The position numbers were made by a program, and so were the translations under genes. A stretch of 64,000 nt of DNA from Sterolibacteriaceae bacterium (GTDB lineage Bacteria; Pseudomonadota; Gammaproteobacteria; Burkholderiales; Rhodocyclaceae). The notes below the pieces were generated by a model that saw nothing but the letters and a program-made list of their open reading frames with translations, was not told where the DNA came from and made no database searches. Position 1 is the first letter of the stretch. Each line of letters starts with the position of its first letter. The stretch covers positions 1-64,000 of the forward strand of contig JANYCD010000073.1 of the NCBI GenBank assembly GCA_025360425.1. Reading direction: 5' to 3'. This document shows, piece by piece, positions 20,246 to 28,881 of this stretch.

Positions 20246-21001
20246 TCAAGCTCTCAATCGGTAACCGCTGTGCAACAGGCGCAGCGTGATGGCGGACAGG
20301 ACGATCTGGCAGCTACAGGCCACTGCCAGGCTTTGCCACGGCGAAACGTCGGACAGTCCGAAGAAGCCATGACGAAAACCGTCGATCAGGTAAAAGATCG
20401 GATTGTAGCGGGACACCTGTTGCCAGAACACCGGCAGCGAGTGAATCGAGTAGAACACACCGGACAGGAAGGTCAGCGGCATGATGAGGAAGTTCTGGAA
20501 AGCGGCGAGGTGGTCGAATTTTTCCGCCCACAGGCCGGCGAGGACACCCAGCGTGCCCATGATGGCGCCGCCCAGTATGGCGAAAGCCATAATCCATAGC
20601 GGTTCCACGAATTCCAGCGACGTGAAGCACAAGGTCACCAGCAGGACACCAAGGCCGACCGCCAGTCCGCGCATCAATGCGGCGATGACGTAGGCGGCGA
20701 AGAAGGCAGTATAGGAAATCGGCGGCAACAGCACGAAGACGATGCTGCCCATGACTTTCGACTGGATCAGCGACGAAGACGAGTTGGCGAAGGCATTCTG
20801 CAACATGGACATCATGATCAGGCCGGGAACGAGGAAGGCGGTGTAGGACACCGTCTCATAAACCTGCACCCTGTTTTCGAGCACGTGCGAAAAAATCAGC
20901 AGATAGAGCATCGCTGTCAGCACCGGCGCCGCCACGGTCTGGAAGCCAACTTTCCAGAAACGCAGCAACTCCTTGTAGAGCAGCGTAGTGAAGCCGGTCA
21001 C
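20246..21001 (-). CDS. ABC-2 type transporter permease (YadH-like)
   Basis: The 251-residue inner-membrane protein has about six helices and the ABC-2 signature near the C-terminus (FLSGVFYSIHSLPVFWQQVSR, residues about 175-195). It starts MTGFTTLLYKELLRFWKVG, typical of YadH-type exporters, whose substrate is not known. It overlaps its ATPase partner by 4 bp. The position between the Mla genes and murA is common in betaproteobacteria and suggests an envelope role, which is inference. Confidence 0.92.
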   Translation of the reverse strand: MTGFTTLLYKELLRFWKVGFQTVAAPVLTAMLYLLIFSHVLENRVQVYETVSYTAFLVPGLIMMSMLQNAFANSSSSLIQSKVMGSIVFVLLPPISYTAFFAAYVIAALMRGLAVGLGVLLVTLCFTSLEFVEPLWIMAFAILGGAIMGTLGVLAGLWAEKFDHLAAFQNFLIMPLTFLSGVFYSIHSLPVFWQQVSRYNPIFYLIDGFRHGFFGLSDVSPWQSLAVACSCQIVLSAITLRLLHSGYRLRA

Positions 21002-21906
21002 GGTTGCCCACCCTGATTCATCACCTTGACGAATACGTCTTCAAGGTCGGGCTTGACGATTTCCAATTCCTCGATAAGGCAGCCCGCGGCCCGCACCCGG
21101 GCCAGTATCGGCTCAAGGTCGTCGTAGCGGTCCAACGGCAACGACCAGTAGCTGCCTTTGCGTTCCACCTGACCGGCCACACCGGCCGGCAATGCGGCGT
21201 CCCCTTGCAACCGCAAGCGCACGGTGTGGGCGGAAAAGCGCCGCAACAGATTGGGTGTGGAATCGAGCGCAACAACGCGACCGGCCTTGAGCATGGCGAT
21301 GCGCGCACAAAAGTTTTCGGCTTCTTCCAGATAATGCGTGGTCAGCACGATGGTGTGTCCATCCTCGTTCAAGCGGCGCACGAAACGCCACAGCGTCTGA
21401 CGCAGTTCAACGTCGACACCTGCGGTGGGTTCATCGAGAATGATGACCGGCGGCCGGTGCACCAGCGCCTGTGCCACCAGCACACGCCGCTTCATGCCGC
21501 CAGACAAGGCGCGCATGCTGGCGTCGGCGCGGTCGGCTAAATCCAGGTTGGACAAAATTTCGTCGATCCATGCATCGTTGTTGCGGATGCCGAAATAACC
21601 CGACTGGATGCGCAACGTCTCCCTGACGGTGAAGAAAGGATCGAACACCAACTCTTGAGGCACCACGCCGAGCTTGCGTCGCGCATTGCGGTAATCGGTG
21701 CGAACATCATGGCCCATGACTTCGAGCGTTCCGCCATCGGCGCGAATCAGACCGGCAAGCGCCGAAATCAATGTAGTTTTACCGGCGCCGTTGGGACCAA
21801 GCAGACCGAAGAATTCGCCTTGGCCGATTTCGAGATCAATGCCGGCCAGCGCTTGCAGACCACTGAAAGACTTGGTGACCTGGCGGACTCGGATCGCCGG
21901 AATCAT
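20998..21906 (-). CDS. ABC transporter ATP-binding protein (YadG-like)
   Basis: The 302-residue ATPase has Walker A (LLGPNGAGKTTLISALAG), ABC signature (LSGGMKRRVLVAQAL) and Walker B (VIILDEPTAGVDVELRQ). A C-terminal extension of about 70 residues follows the nucleotide-binding domain, as in YadG. It pairs with the overlapping permease downstream. It follows mlaB by 34 bp on the same strand and is likely part of one long transcript. Confidence 0.93.
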   Translation of the reverse strand: MIPAIRVRQVTKSFSGLQALAGIDLEIGQGEFFGLLGPNGAGKTTLISALAGLIRADGGTLEVMGHDVRTDYRNARRKLGVVPQELVFDPFFTVRETLRIQSGYFGIRNNDAWIDEILSNLDLADRADASMRALSGGMKRRVLVAQALVHRPPVIILDEPTAGVDVELRQTLWRFVRRLNEDGHTIVLTTHYLEEAENFCARIAMLKAGRVVALDSTPNLLRRFSAHTVRLRLQGDAALPAGVAGQVERKGSYWSLPLDRYDDLEPILARVRAAGCLIEELEIVKPDLEDVFVKVMNQGGQP

Positions 21907-21940
21907 TGGGGACGTCTAAATGGCGCAGAACCGCGCCGGG

Positions 21941-22222
21941 TCAAGCCAAAGGCAGCAGGTCGCTAACGCCGTACACGTCCGCGAGACTCAACAAATCTTT
22001 TGGCGGATTACTCACTTTGATTGATTTGCCCTGGCGCTTTGCCTCGCGCACCCAGCCAAACAATACCGCCAGACCGGAGGAATCCACCTCGGCCACGGCG
22101 GCAAGATCAAAGGTATCCGTGGTACGCGAAATCAACGCAACGCCTTCCGCCAGCAAAGCGGTGGCACCCGGCAAGGTCATCGCGCCATCGACCTCGGCAC
22201 GGTTCCCGGTTTCCTTGATCAT
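21941..22222 (-). CDS. mlaB: STAS-domain protein, MlaB
   Basis: The 93-residue single STAS domain has LAAVAEVDSSGLAVLFGWVRE, the conserved DSSGL loop. In the MlaFEDB complex MlaB binds the MlaF ATPase and is needed for complex stability and activity. Its ATG overlaps the stop of mlaC by 4 bp. Being last in the mla series supports the assignment over a generic anti-sigma-antagonist. Confidence 0.93.
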   Translation of the reverse strand: MIKETGNRAEVDGAMTLPGATALLAEGVALISRTTDTFDLAAVAEVDSSGLAVLFGWVREAKRQGKSIKVSNPPKDLLSLADVYGVSDLLPLA

Positions 22223-22836
22223 TTCTTGGCGGCGGATGCGTCGAGCGACGCGTTCTTGGCTTGTAGGGACTTGATCAAACCATCAACGCCATCAGCCGCA
22301 ATCTGCTGCGAAAACTGGTCGCGGTAACTGGTGACCATGCTGATGCCGCCGATGGTGAAATCATAGACCTTCCAGTCCGGCCCATCCTTTTCCAACGCGT
22401 AATCAATGTCGATCGACTTGGCGCCTGGCTGCCTGATGCTGCTGTGGATGGTGACATCGGTGTCGGTCGGCGCCATTTTCAGCGGCTTGAAGTCCACTGT
22501 CTGATTCTTGTAAGCCGTCAGTGCATTGGCATAGGTGCGCACCAACAGAGTTCTGAACTCCTCGGCCAACGCCTTTTGCTGGGCCGCAGTGGCCAGACGC
22601 CAACTTTTACCCACGGCTTGCGCGGTCATGCGCTGAAAATTGAAGTGAGGTATCACCTTGGCCTCGACCAGACCAATAGCCTTGCGCGTGTTGCCGCTCT
22701 GGATGTCCTTGTCTTTTTTAACAATTTCAAGCACCTCGTTGGTCACATTCTTGACCATCACGTCCGGTGCACTATCCTCGGCGATTGCGCTCGCGCAGAT
22801 CACCAAGCCTGCCAAAAAACCCATAACCCATTTCAT
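22219..22836 (-). CDS. mlaC: Periplasmic phospholipid-binding protein MlaC
   Basis: Soluble shuttle carrying phospholipids between outer-membrane MlaA and inner-membrane MlaFEDB. The 205-residue product has a signal peptide (MKWVMGFLAGLVICASAIA) and the MlaC/Ttg2D fold with VIPHFNFQRMTAQAVGKSWR and FRTLLVRTYANAL. I chose Met at 22836 because AAAAGGA lies just upstream of it, rather than the Met six codons earlier. Confidence 0.96.
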   Translation of the reverse strand: MKWVMGFLAGLVICASAIAEDSAPDVMVKNVTNEVLEIVKKDKDIQSGNTRKAIGLVEAKVIPHFNFQRMTAQAVGKSWRLATAAQQKALAEEFRTLLVRTYANALTAYKNQTVDFKPLKMAPTDTDVTIHSSIRQPGAKSIDIDYALEKDGPDWKVYDFTIGGISMVTSYRDQFSQQIAADGVDGLIKSLQAKNASLDASAAKK

Positions 22837-22866
22837 GACGATTCCTTTTTGCATATGCTGATAAAA

Positions 22867-23586
22867 CTACTCGTTCGACTCGTCACGACGTGGCGGATTA
22901 CCGTCGTATACGAGACTGCGGCGACGTTGCAGATACCCGTCGCGAATATAGGAGTACTTGTCCAGCGCGGCTTCCTCGATCACCTTGTCAGCCGGCAGCA
23001 ATGCCGCGCGGTCACTGACCAGGCGGGTGACCAGTAATATATTCCGGGCCGGGATATCGTTGATTGCACCAATCGGATCAGCCGCCAGATCAACCACCAG
23101 ACCGGCCGAGTCGCGCACCGTGCGCGGACCGAACAATGGCCAGACGACATAGGTGCCGGGGCCGGCGCCCCAACGTCCGAAGGTTTGACCAAAGTCCTCG
23201 TTATGTTTTTCAACACCCATATCGGAGGCAACATCCATGAAACCAAAGACGCCGAGCGTGGTGTTAACTAGCACTCGACCGAAGTCGTTGATTCCATCCG
23301 GCACTTTGCCTTGCAATACGTTATTCACACCAATAAAGACGTCTTCAATGTTTCCAAAGAAATTCGCTACGCCGTTACGCGCCGGCTGCGGCACCGTCGC
23401 TTCATAGCCTTGGGCGACGGGCTTGATGACCGTCTTGTCCACGCCTTCGTTGAAAGCGAACATGGCGCGGTTGAATCCTTCGATCGGATCTTTGGGATTA
23501 CCCGACGTAGCACACCCGGTTAGCGTACAGGCGAGCATGAAAAGCGCGCTCAGGGGGGCCAGACGTTTGATGAGGGCAAACTTCAC
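22867..23586 (-). CDS. mlaA: Outer-membrane lipoprotein MlaA (VacJ)
   Basis: Removes mislocalised phospholipids from the outer leaflet and hands them to MlaC. The product has a short signal peptide with lipobox LTGC, then DPIEGFNRAMFAFNEGVDKTVIKPVAQGYE, the VacJ signature, and RTVRDSAGLVVD. I favour a GTG start at 23586 because AAAGGA precedes it by a good distance and gives a compact lipoprotein signal; an ATG at 23619 is possible. Unlike in E. coli, the gene is inside the mla operon, between mlaD and mlaC. Confidence 0.95.
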   Translation of the reverse strand: MKFALIKRLAPLSALFMLACTLTGCATSGNPKDPIEGFNRAMFAFNEGVDKTVIKPVAQGYEATVPQPARNGVANFFGNIEDVFIGVNNVLQGKVPDGINDFGRVLVNTTLGVFGFMDVASDMGVEKHNEDFGQTFGRWGAGPGTYVVWPLFGPRTVRDSAGLVVDLAADPIGAINDIPARNILLVTRLVSDRAALLPADKVIEEAALDKYSYIRDGYLQRRRSLVYDGNPPRRDESNE

Positions 23587-23627
23587 GATTGCATCCTTTT
23601 CATGGGTTATTCCGAACATTACAGTAC

Positions 23628-24098
23628 TTATTTCTTATCGACGCCTTCTGACGCTTTGTTGAACATGAACTGACTAATCAGCTTTTCCAGTACCACTGCA
23701 GACTGCGTCTTCTTGATCGTATCGCCGGCTTTCAGCATTTCAGTATCGCCACCGACCTCGAATCCGATGTATTGCTCGCCCAGCAGGCCCGAGGTATTGA
23801 TGGTGGCAAATGTATCGCGCGGAAACTTGTAGCGCGCATCAACATCCATCGACACCAGGGCAACATACGCTTCCGGATCAAACCTGATGTCGCTGATGCG
23901 GCCGACAACGACACCAGCACTCTTTACCGGCGCACGCACCTTAAGGCCTCCGATGTTATCAAACTTGGCTTGCAGGTGATAGATATCGCCGGCGCTGGAA
24001 GTGCTCATGTTGCCGACCTTGAGTGAAAGAAACGCCAGGGACACGATACCGATCGCGACAAAAATTCCGACCCAGAGGTCGAGCATGGTTTTATTCAT
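23628..24098 (-). CDS. mlaD: Mla transport MCE-domain protein MlaD
   Basis: Inner-membrane-anchored MCE protein that forms the hexameric periplasmic ring on MlaE. The 156-residue product has one N-terminal helix (LDLWVGIFVAIGIVSLAFLS) and one MCE domain (YHLQAKFDNIGGLKVRAPVK, then GVVVGRISDI and LLGEQYIGFEVGG). It starts directly after the mlaE stop codon (TAAATG). Confidence 0.97.
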   Translation of the reverse strand: MNKTMLDLWVGIFVAIGIVSLAFLSLKVGNMSTSSAGDIYHLQAKFDNIGGLKVRAPVKSAGVVVGRISDIRFDPEAYVALVSMDVDARYKFPRDTFATINTSGLLGEQYIGFEVGGDTEMLKAGDTIKKTQSAVVLEKLISQFMFNKASEGVDKK

Positions 24099-24893
24099 TT
24101 AAGTACCCCGGAACATTAAGGCGGTAAGAATAAAGTCGGCGGCAAGGATCGCCAGCGACGAAGTCACAACTGTGCGTGTTGTTGCCCCCGAAACGCCTTC
24201 CGCCGTGGGCTCGCAGTCATAGCCTTCAAATACGGCGATCCAGCTGACAATAACGCCGAAGACACAACTCTTGATGACACCATTGACAACATCTTCGCGA
24301 AAATCGACGGAAGCCTGCATCTGCGACCAGAACGTGCCTTCGTCGACCCCGATCAACTGCACCCCGATCAAATAGCCACCGAACACGCCCAGCGCCGAAA
24401 ACAGTGCGGCCAGCAAAGGCATGGAAATCACCCCGGCCCAGAAACGCGGCGCAACAACGCGGGCGATGGGGTTGACCGCCATCATTTCCATTGCCGAGAG
24501 CTGTTCAGTAGCTTTCATCAAGCCAATCTCGGCGGTGATCGCCGACCCGGCGCGGCTGGCAAATAACAGCGCGGCCACCACCGGTCCGAGCTCACGCACC
24601 AGGGTCAGCGCCACGAGTGAGCCCAAGGCGGAGGCCGAACCGAAGCGTTGCAAGGTTTCGTAGCCCTGCAACCCCAGCACCATACCGACGAAAAGGCCGG
24701 AGACCGCAATGATGATGAGCGACAGCACACCGGTGAAATAGAGTTCACGGATGGTCAGATTGAAACGCCTCAGAGCGGTCCCGGATTGCAATAACACCGC
24801 GAGGAAAAAGCGGGCGGCGAAACCCAGACGCCAGACACGGTCGGTGACCTGCTTGCCCAGGAAGCGCAAATGTCCTTTCAGCTTCTCAAGCAT
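24099..24893 (-). CDS. mlaE: Mla transport permease MlaE
   Basis: Inner-membrane permease of the MlaFEDB complex. I place the start at [16 protein letters not shown] (24893), giving 264 residues and an 8-bp overlap with mlaF; longer in-frame readings would run through mlaF in another frame. Features are [46 protein letters not shown] and [17 protein letters not shown], all family signatures. Confidence 0.97.
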   Translation of the reverse strand: MLEKLKGHLRFLGKQVTDRVWRLGFAARFFLAVLLQSGTALRRFNLTIRELYFTGVLSLIIIAVSGLFVGMVLGLQGYETLQRFGSASALGSLVALTLVRELGPVVAALLFASRAGSAITAEIGLMKATEQLSAMEMMAVNPIARVVAPRFWAGVISMPLLAALFSALGVFGGYLIGVQLIGVDEGTFWSQMQASVDFREDVVNGVIKSCVFGVIVSWIAVFEGYDCEPTAEGVSGATTRTVVTSSLAILAADFILTALMFRGT

Positions 24894-25758
24894 GCGCTGC
24901 TTCTCCAAAAATTTCCGTACGATACGGCGACGCCGGATACTGGAATGCAACAGGGCCATCAGCCTCGCCCCAGACGAACTGATGTATATAAGGCGCTGTG
25001 GAGTTTCTGATGTCATCCGCGGTGCCTTCGGCGACGATCTTGCCTTCGGACACGAAATAAACGTAATCGACGATCTTGAGCGACTCTTGTACGTCATGGG
25101 TCACGATGATGGAACTCGCGCCCAGCGCATCGTTCAGGGTGCGGATCAACTGGCCGACGACCGCGAGCGATATCGGATCGAGCCCGGCGAAGGGTTCGTC
25201 ATACATGATCAGCATCGGGTCCAGCGCGATGGCGCGCGCCAGTGCAACGCGGCGCGCCATGCCTCCGGAAAGTTCCGATGGCATCATGTGACTGGCGCCG
25301 CGCAAACCGACCGCGTTGAGCTTCATCATCACCAGATCCTGGATCATGTCTTCCGATAAATCCGTGTGCTCGCGCATCTGAAAGGCCACGTTATCGAACA
25401 CCGTCATGTCGGTGAACAGGGCGCCGAACTGGAACAACATGCCCATGCGGCGACGCATCGAAAAGAGGTCCTGATCGTCAAGTGCACTCACCAGTTGGCC
25501 ATCGACGTGGACTTCGCCCGAAGTGGGTTTCAACTGTCCGCCGATCAAGCGCAATGTGGTTGTCTTGCCGCTACCGCTGATGCCCATGATGGCGACAACC
25601 TTTCCGCGCGGGATCTCCATATTGATCCCGGTAAGGATTGGACGGCTATCGTAGGCGAAGTTGACGTTACTGAGTTTGACCAGAGGGTCGGCGGACACGG
25701 GCTGAAGCTCTCTCTTATATGTGTATTTTTGTGGACGGCGGATTCTAGCAGATGACAT
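24886..25758 (-). CDS. mlaF: Mla transport ATPase MlaF
   Basis: ATPase of the phospholipid transporter. The 290-residue product has Walker A ([18 protein letters not shown]), signature ([17 protein letters not shown]) and Walker B ([17 protein letters not shown]). The first about 25 residues ([19 protein letters not shown]) are not family-conserved, so the real start may be internal near [14 protein letters not shown]. It heads the mla-ABC-bolA-murA-his series and is divergent from the pilus response regulator. Confidence 0.95.
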   Translation of the reverse strand: MSSARIRRPQKYTYKRELQPVSADPLVKLSNVNFAYDSRPILTGINMEIPRGKVVAIMGISGSGKTTTLRLIGGQLKPTSGEVHVDGQLVSALDDQDLFSMRRRMGMLFQFGALFTDMTVFDNVAFQMREHTDLSEDMIQDLVMMKLNAVGLRGASHMMPSELSGGMARRVALARAIALDPMLIMYDEPFAGLDPISLAVVGQLIRTLNDALGASSIIVTHDVQESLKIVDYVYFVSEGKIVAEGTADDIRNSTAPYIHQFVWGEADGPVAFQYPASPYRTEIFGEAAHA

Positions 25759-25837
25759 CTGCCTGTCCCACCGCTTGTGGCGGCAAGCAGACAGGTATCA
25801 CGGAATCCTTGCCCGAATCAGGCCTGATGTTTGCGTT

Positions 25838-27307
25838 ATGATGCCCCGCATGCGCCAAACCTCGCTCCCATCCAGCGCCAAACCGGGACTATTGATCGTC
25901 GATGACGATCCGCTGATCGCCGATACTCTGGGCTACGTTCTGGGCGTCGACTTTTCCGTAGTTACTGCGGCCACGCGCACCGAAGGCATCGAAAAGCTGC
26001 GCACGATGATTCCGGCGCCAACATTGGCGCTGATCGATTTGGGCCTGCCGCCGCGACCACACCGCCCCGACGAAGGCTTCGCCCTGATCGGCGAACTACT
26101 GGCGCATTCCCCGGCAATGAAAATCATTGTACTGTCCGGGCAAAACGATGAAAGCAATGCTCGCCACGCACGCACCCTGGGTGCCACCGATTTCGTCGCC
26201 AAACCGGCAGACCCTGCCAAACTAAGGCTTCTGCTACGCAATGCGCTGTCGTTCAGCTCTGCCGAAACCGTCAGCACGGCCAGCACCTCGCACACTTGCC
26301 AGTTGATCGGAGACAGTTTTCCCATTCAGAAGCTGCGCACCCAGATCCGGCAATACGCCGATTCTCCATTTCCGGTGTTGATTGAAGGCGAATCCGGCAG
26401 CGGCAAGGAAATCATCGCGAGTTGCTGCCTGCACCGGATGACCCGTCGGAAAGACAAACCTTATTACGCGCTCAACTGTGCCGCCATCTCTCCCAACCTG
26501 GTCGAACCGACGTTGTTTGGCTACGCGAAAGGTGCTTTCACCGGTGCAACAGGTCAAAAGTCAGGGTATTTCGAAGATGCGTCTGACGGAACCCTGTTTC
26601 TTGATGAAATCGGCGAACTGCCGCTGGAGCTTCAGTCAAAGCTGCTGCGCGTGCTGGAGAACGGCGAATTCCAGCGCGTCGGTGAAACCCAGACGCACAC
26701 CAGTCATGCGCGGGTAATCGCGGCGACCAATCGCGATTTGCGCCGCGAAGTGAGGGAGGGCAGGTTCCGCGCCGACCTCTATCACCGCCTCTCGGTTTTC
26801 ACCATCAGCGTGCCGCCTTTGCGTGAAATGGAGCATGACCGGCTGTTGCTGCTTGAACATTTCAGAGCACAATATTCCGCTCAGTTGGGCGCCGCTCCGT
26901 TCCTCCTCTCGGCGGAGGCAGAGCAACGCTGGCTCAACTACACATTTCCCGGCAATGTCCGGGAATTGAGGAATATCGTGATCCGCCTGACCGCAAAGCA
27001 TCCGGGAGAAACCGTTGATGCCGGGATGCTGGAAGCCGAATTCGACGCTTCGGATTTTGGCGGGGCAGATGCAGATACCTCAACCGGCGGTAACGCCGAT
27101 CTAGCCACAATTGCATTACGCGCGCTTCAGCGCGAACATGCCTTCAACCTTGACGAAACCCTGCGTCGCTGGGAACGGGCCTATATCGACGCGGCACAGC
27201 AACTCTCCAACGGCAACGTCAGCCAGACTGCGAAGCTGCTCGGCGTGAACCGCACCACGCTCTACAATCGCATGGACTCCCTCTCCCGCACCAATACCCA
27301 AGACTGA
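25838..27307 (+). CDS. Sigma-54-dependent response regulator (PrsR-like) of the pilus locus
   Basis: A receiver domain (acidic pair in VDDDP at residues 21-25, phospho-acceptor Asp67 in LIDLGLPP), an AAA+ activator domain with Walker A GESGSGKE, the sigma-54 contact loop GAFTGA and Walker B TLFLDEIGEL, and a C-terminal Fis-type helix-turn-helix (NGNVSQTAKLLGVNRTTLYN). The receiver with DLGLPP and an EG-rich loop resembles PEP-CTERM-associated PrsR regulators. It begins the pilus locus, 3 bp before the MshM-like gene. The start is uncertain among three clustered Met codons at 25838-25850. The likely kinase is encoded at 43108-44835. Confidence 0.88.
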   Translation: MMPRMRQTSLPSSAKPGLLIVDDDPLIADTLGYVLGVDFSVVTAATRTEGIEKLRTMIPAPTLALIDLGLPPRPHRPDEGFALIGELLAHSPAMKIIVLSGQNDESNARHARTLGATDFVAKPADPAKLRLLLRNALSFSSAETVSTASTSHTCQLIGDSFPIQKLRTQIRQYADSPFPVLIEGESGSGKEIIASCCLHRMTRRKDKPYYALNCAAISPNLVEPTLFGYAKGAFTGATGQKSGYFEDASDGTLFLDEIGELPLELQSKLLRVLENGEFQRVGETQTHTSHARVIAATNRDLRREVREGRFRADLYHRLSVFTISVPPLREMEHDRLLLLEHFRAQYSAQLGAAPFLLSAEAEQRWLNYTFPGNVRELRNIVIRLTAKHPGETVDAGMLEAEFDASDFGGADADTSTGGNADLATIALRALQREHAFNLDETLRRWERAYIDAAQQLSNGNVSQTAKLLGVNRTTLYNRMDSLSRTNTQD

Positions 27308-27310
27308 GCC

Positions 27311-28750
27311 ATGTACCTAGAACATTTCGGACTCACCGAACCGCCCTTCCGCATCACGCCGCATACCGACTTCTTTTTCGCCGGTGCGAATCGTGGCGCA
27401 ACGCTTGACGCCCTGATCTACGCAGTCACCCATGACGAAGGCATCGTCAAGATCAGTGGCGAAGTGGGCAGTGGCAAGACCATGTTGTGCCGGGTACTGA
27501 TCGAACGGCTGCCGGCCCAGGTGGCGATCGTCTACCTGTCAAACCCTTCACTGTCTCGCGCCGACATCCTCTATGCCATCGCCGACGAACTCCGCATAGA
27601 ACTACCGGAAAACGCACGCGCCAGTGCCGTGTTGCGCTCGCTACAGGACCACCTCATTCGACTTTACGGCGAAGGGCGGCGGGTCGTGGTGCTGATTGAC
27701 GAAGCCCACGCCATGCCGACCGAAACGCTCGAAGAAATCAGGCTGTTGTCCAATCTGGAGTCCAATCACAGCAAATTGCTGCAGCTTGTGCTGTTCGGCC
27801 AGCCTGAACTGAACGACATCCTGGCCCGCCCCGACATGCGCCAACTGAAAGAGCGCATCACCCACAATTTCCCCCTTGAGCCACTGGTAAGAGACGACAT
27901 TGCCGAATATATGGAGTTTCGCATGCGCGCTGCGGGCTACCGTGGCCCCAATGTCTTCAGCCCGTCTGCAACCAAAATAGTCGCCCAGGCATCGCAAGGT
28001 CTCACCCGGCGTATCAACATGCTGGCCGACAAGGCGCTGCTGGCGGCATTCTCCGAAAATACGCACCTGATCACGGCCAAACATGTCCGCGCCGCTGTCA
28101 AGGATTGCGACTTCAGCAAAGCCACACGCATTGCCAAGCCTTTGCCGTTGCGAATGGCAGCGCTGCTTGCGATTCTTTTCCTTGCGATTGCCTGGTTGGC
28201 GCTCAGTCGCACATGGCTCCCGGGTACGCTGGAAATATCGCCGAACGTCACGGTGGCAGCACCGGTGCCGATTACCACGTCACCCATGGCGCAATCTGTT
28301 CCACCACAGCCCGCATCACCCACCGCGCCGTCTGCTCCAGCCCTACCCACGCCCGTACCAGAAACCATATTGGCTCAGCCCATGCCGGCACCTGCGCCTT
28401 TGCCACCCACGATTGCGGTAGTTGCGCGAACGAAGTCCGGAGTGGAAACTTATCTCGGCGCTGGCAAAGCCTGGCTTGCCAGCGCAGACAACAATCATTG
28501 GTTCCTCCAGCTTGCGACTGAAGCCAACAATGCCGGAACGGTGGAGGCCTACCTACGGATCGTCGAAAAATCTGGGGTCGACATGTCCAATGTCCGCGTC
28601 TATTTGTCCGATTTGAGCGGAACCATGCGCTACGGCATCACTTATGGCGACTATGCGTCTCGCGCATCAGCTACGGCAGCGGCAAGCAGACTACCGGCGA
28701 AAGTGAAGGCGCGCCACCCTTACCCCAGGCAAGTGTCCAGGCTGCGCTAG
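27311..28750 (+). CDS. mshM: MshM/ExeA-like AAA ATPase with C-terminal SPOR-like domain
   Basis: The 479-residue product starts MYLEHFGLTEPPFRITPHTDFFF, the classic GspA/ExeA/MshM start. It has Walker A (GEVGSGKTMLCR) and Walker B (VVVLIDEAHAMP), one transmembrane helix near residues 278-298, a long Pro/Ala linker, and a periplasmic C-terminal region (WFLQLATEANNAGTVEAYL, then YGITYGDYASRASATAAASR) that looks like a SPOR peptidoglycan-binding domain. The family helps insert secretins through the cell wall. The domain order also resembles DamX-type proteins, but the pilus context favours MshM. Confidence 0.85.
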   Translation: MYLEHFGLTEPPFRITPHTDFFFAGANRGATLDALIYAVTHDEGIVKISGEVGSGKTMLCRVLIERLPAQVAIVYLSNPSLSRADILYAIADELRIELPENARASAVLRSLQDHLIRLYGEGRRVVVLIDEAHAMPTETLEEIRLLSNLESNHSKLLQLVLFGQPELNDILARPDMRQLKERITHNFPLEPLVRDDIAEYMEFRMRAAGYRGPNVFSPSATKIVAQASQGLTRRINMLADKALLAAFSENTHLITAKHVRAAVKDCDFSKATRIAKPLPLRMAALLAILFLAIAWLALSRTWLPGTLEISPNVTVAAPVPITTSPMAQSVPPQPASPTAPSAPALPTPVPETILAQPMPAPAPLPPTIAVVARTKSGVETYLGAGKAWLASADNNHWFLQLATEANNAGTVEAYLRIVEKSGVDMSNVRVYLSDLSGTMRYGITYGDYASRASATAAASRLPAKVKARHPYPRQVSRLR

Positions 28751-28832
28751 CCTGTCGCTCACGCCCATCGCTTGAAATAGGGCCGAAATACACAGCTACT
28801 TCCAATAGAAATCATAGGGTTGTATTGCAAAA

Positions 28833-28850
28833 TTGATGTGTTATCATCAA
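28833..28850. promoter_or_regulatory. Inverted repeat upstream of mshL
   Basis: TTGATG (28833-28838) and CATCAA (28845-28850) are perfect complements with a 6-nt spacer, in the A+T-rich 131-bp gap between the MshM-like gene and mshL. This gap probably contains a second promoter of the pilus locus. No clear -35/-10 pair is apparent, so the dyad is only a candidate regulator site. Confidence 0.3.
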
Positions 28851-28881
28851 ATTGCCCTTTTTTATGAACGAGGTAATTCAC

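Noticed and set aside
25762-25795. Nested hairpin (CCTGTC...GACAGG) between mlaF and the response regulator.
   Set aside because: Six-base arms with a long, only partly paired interior and no T-tract; too weak to call a terminator or operator.
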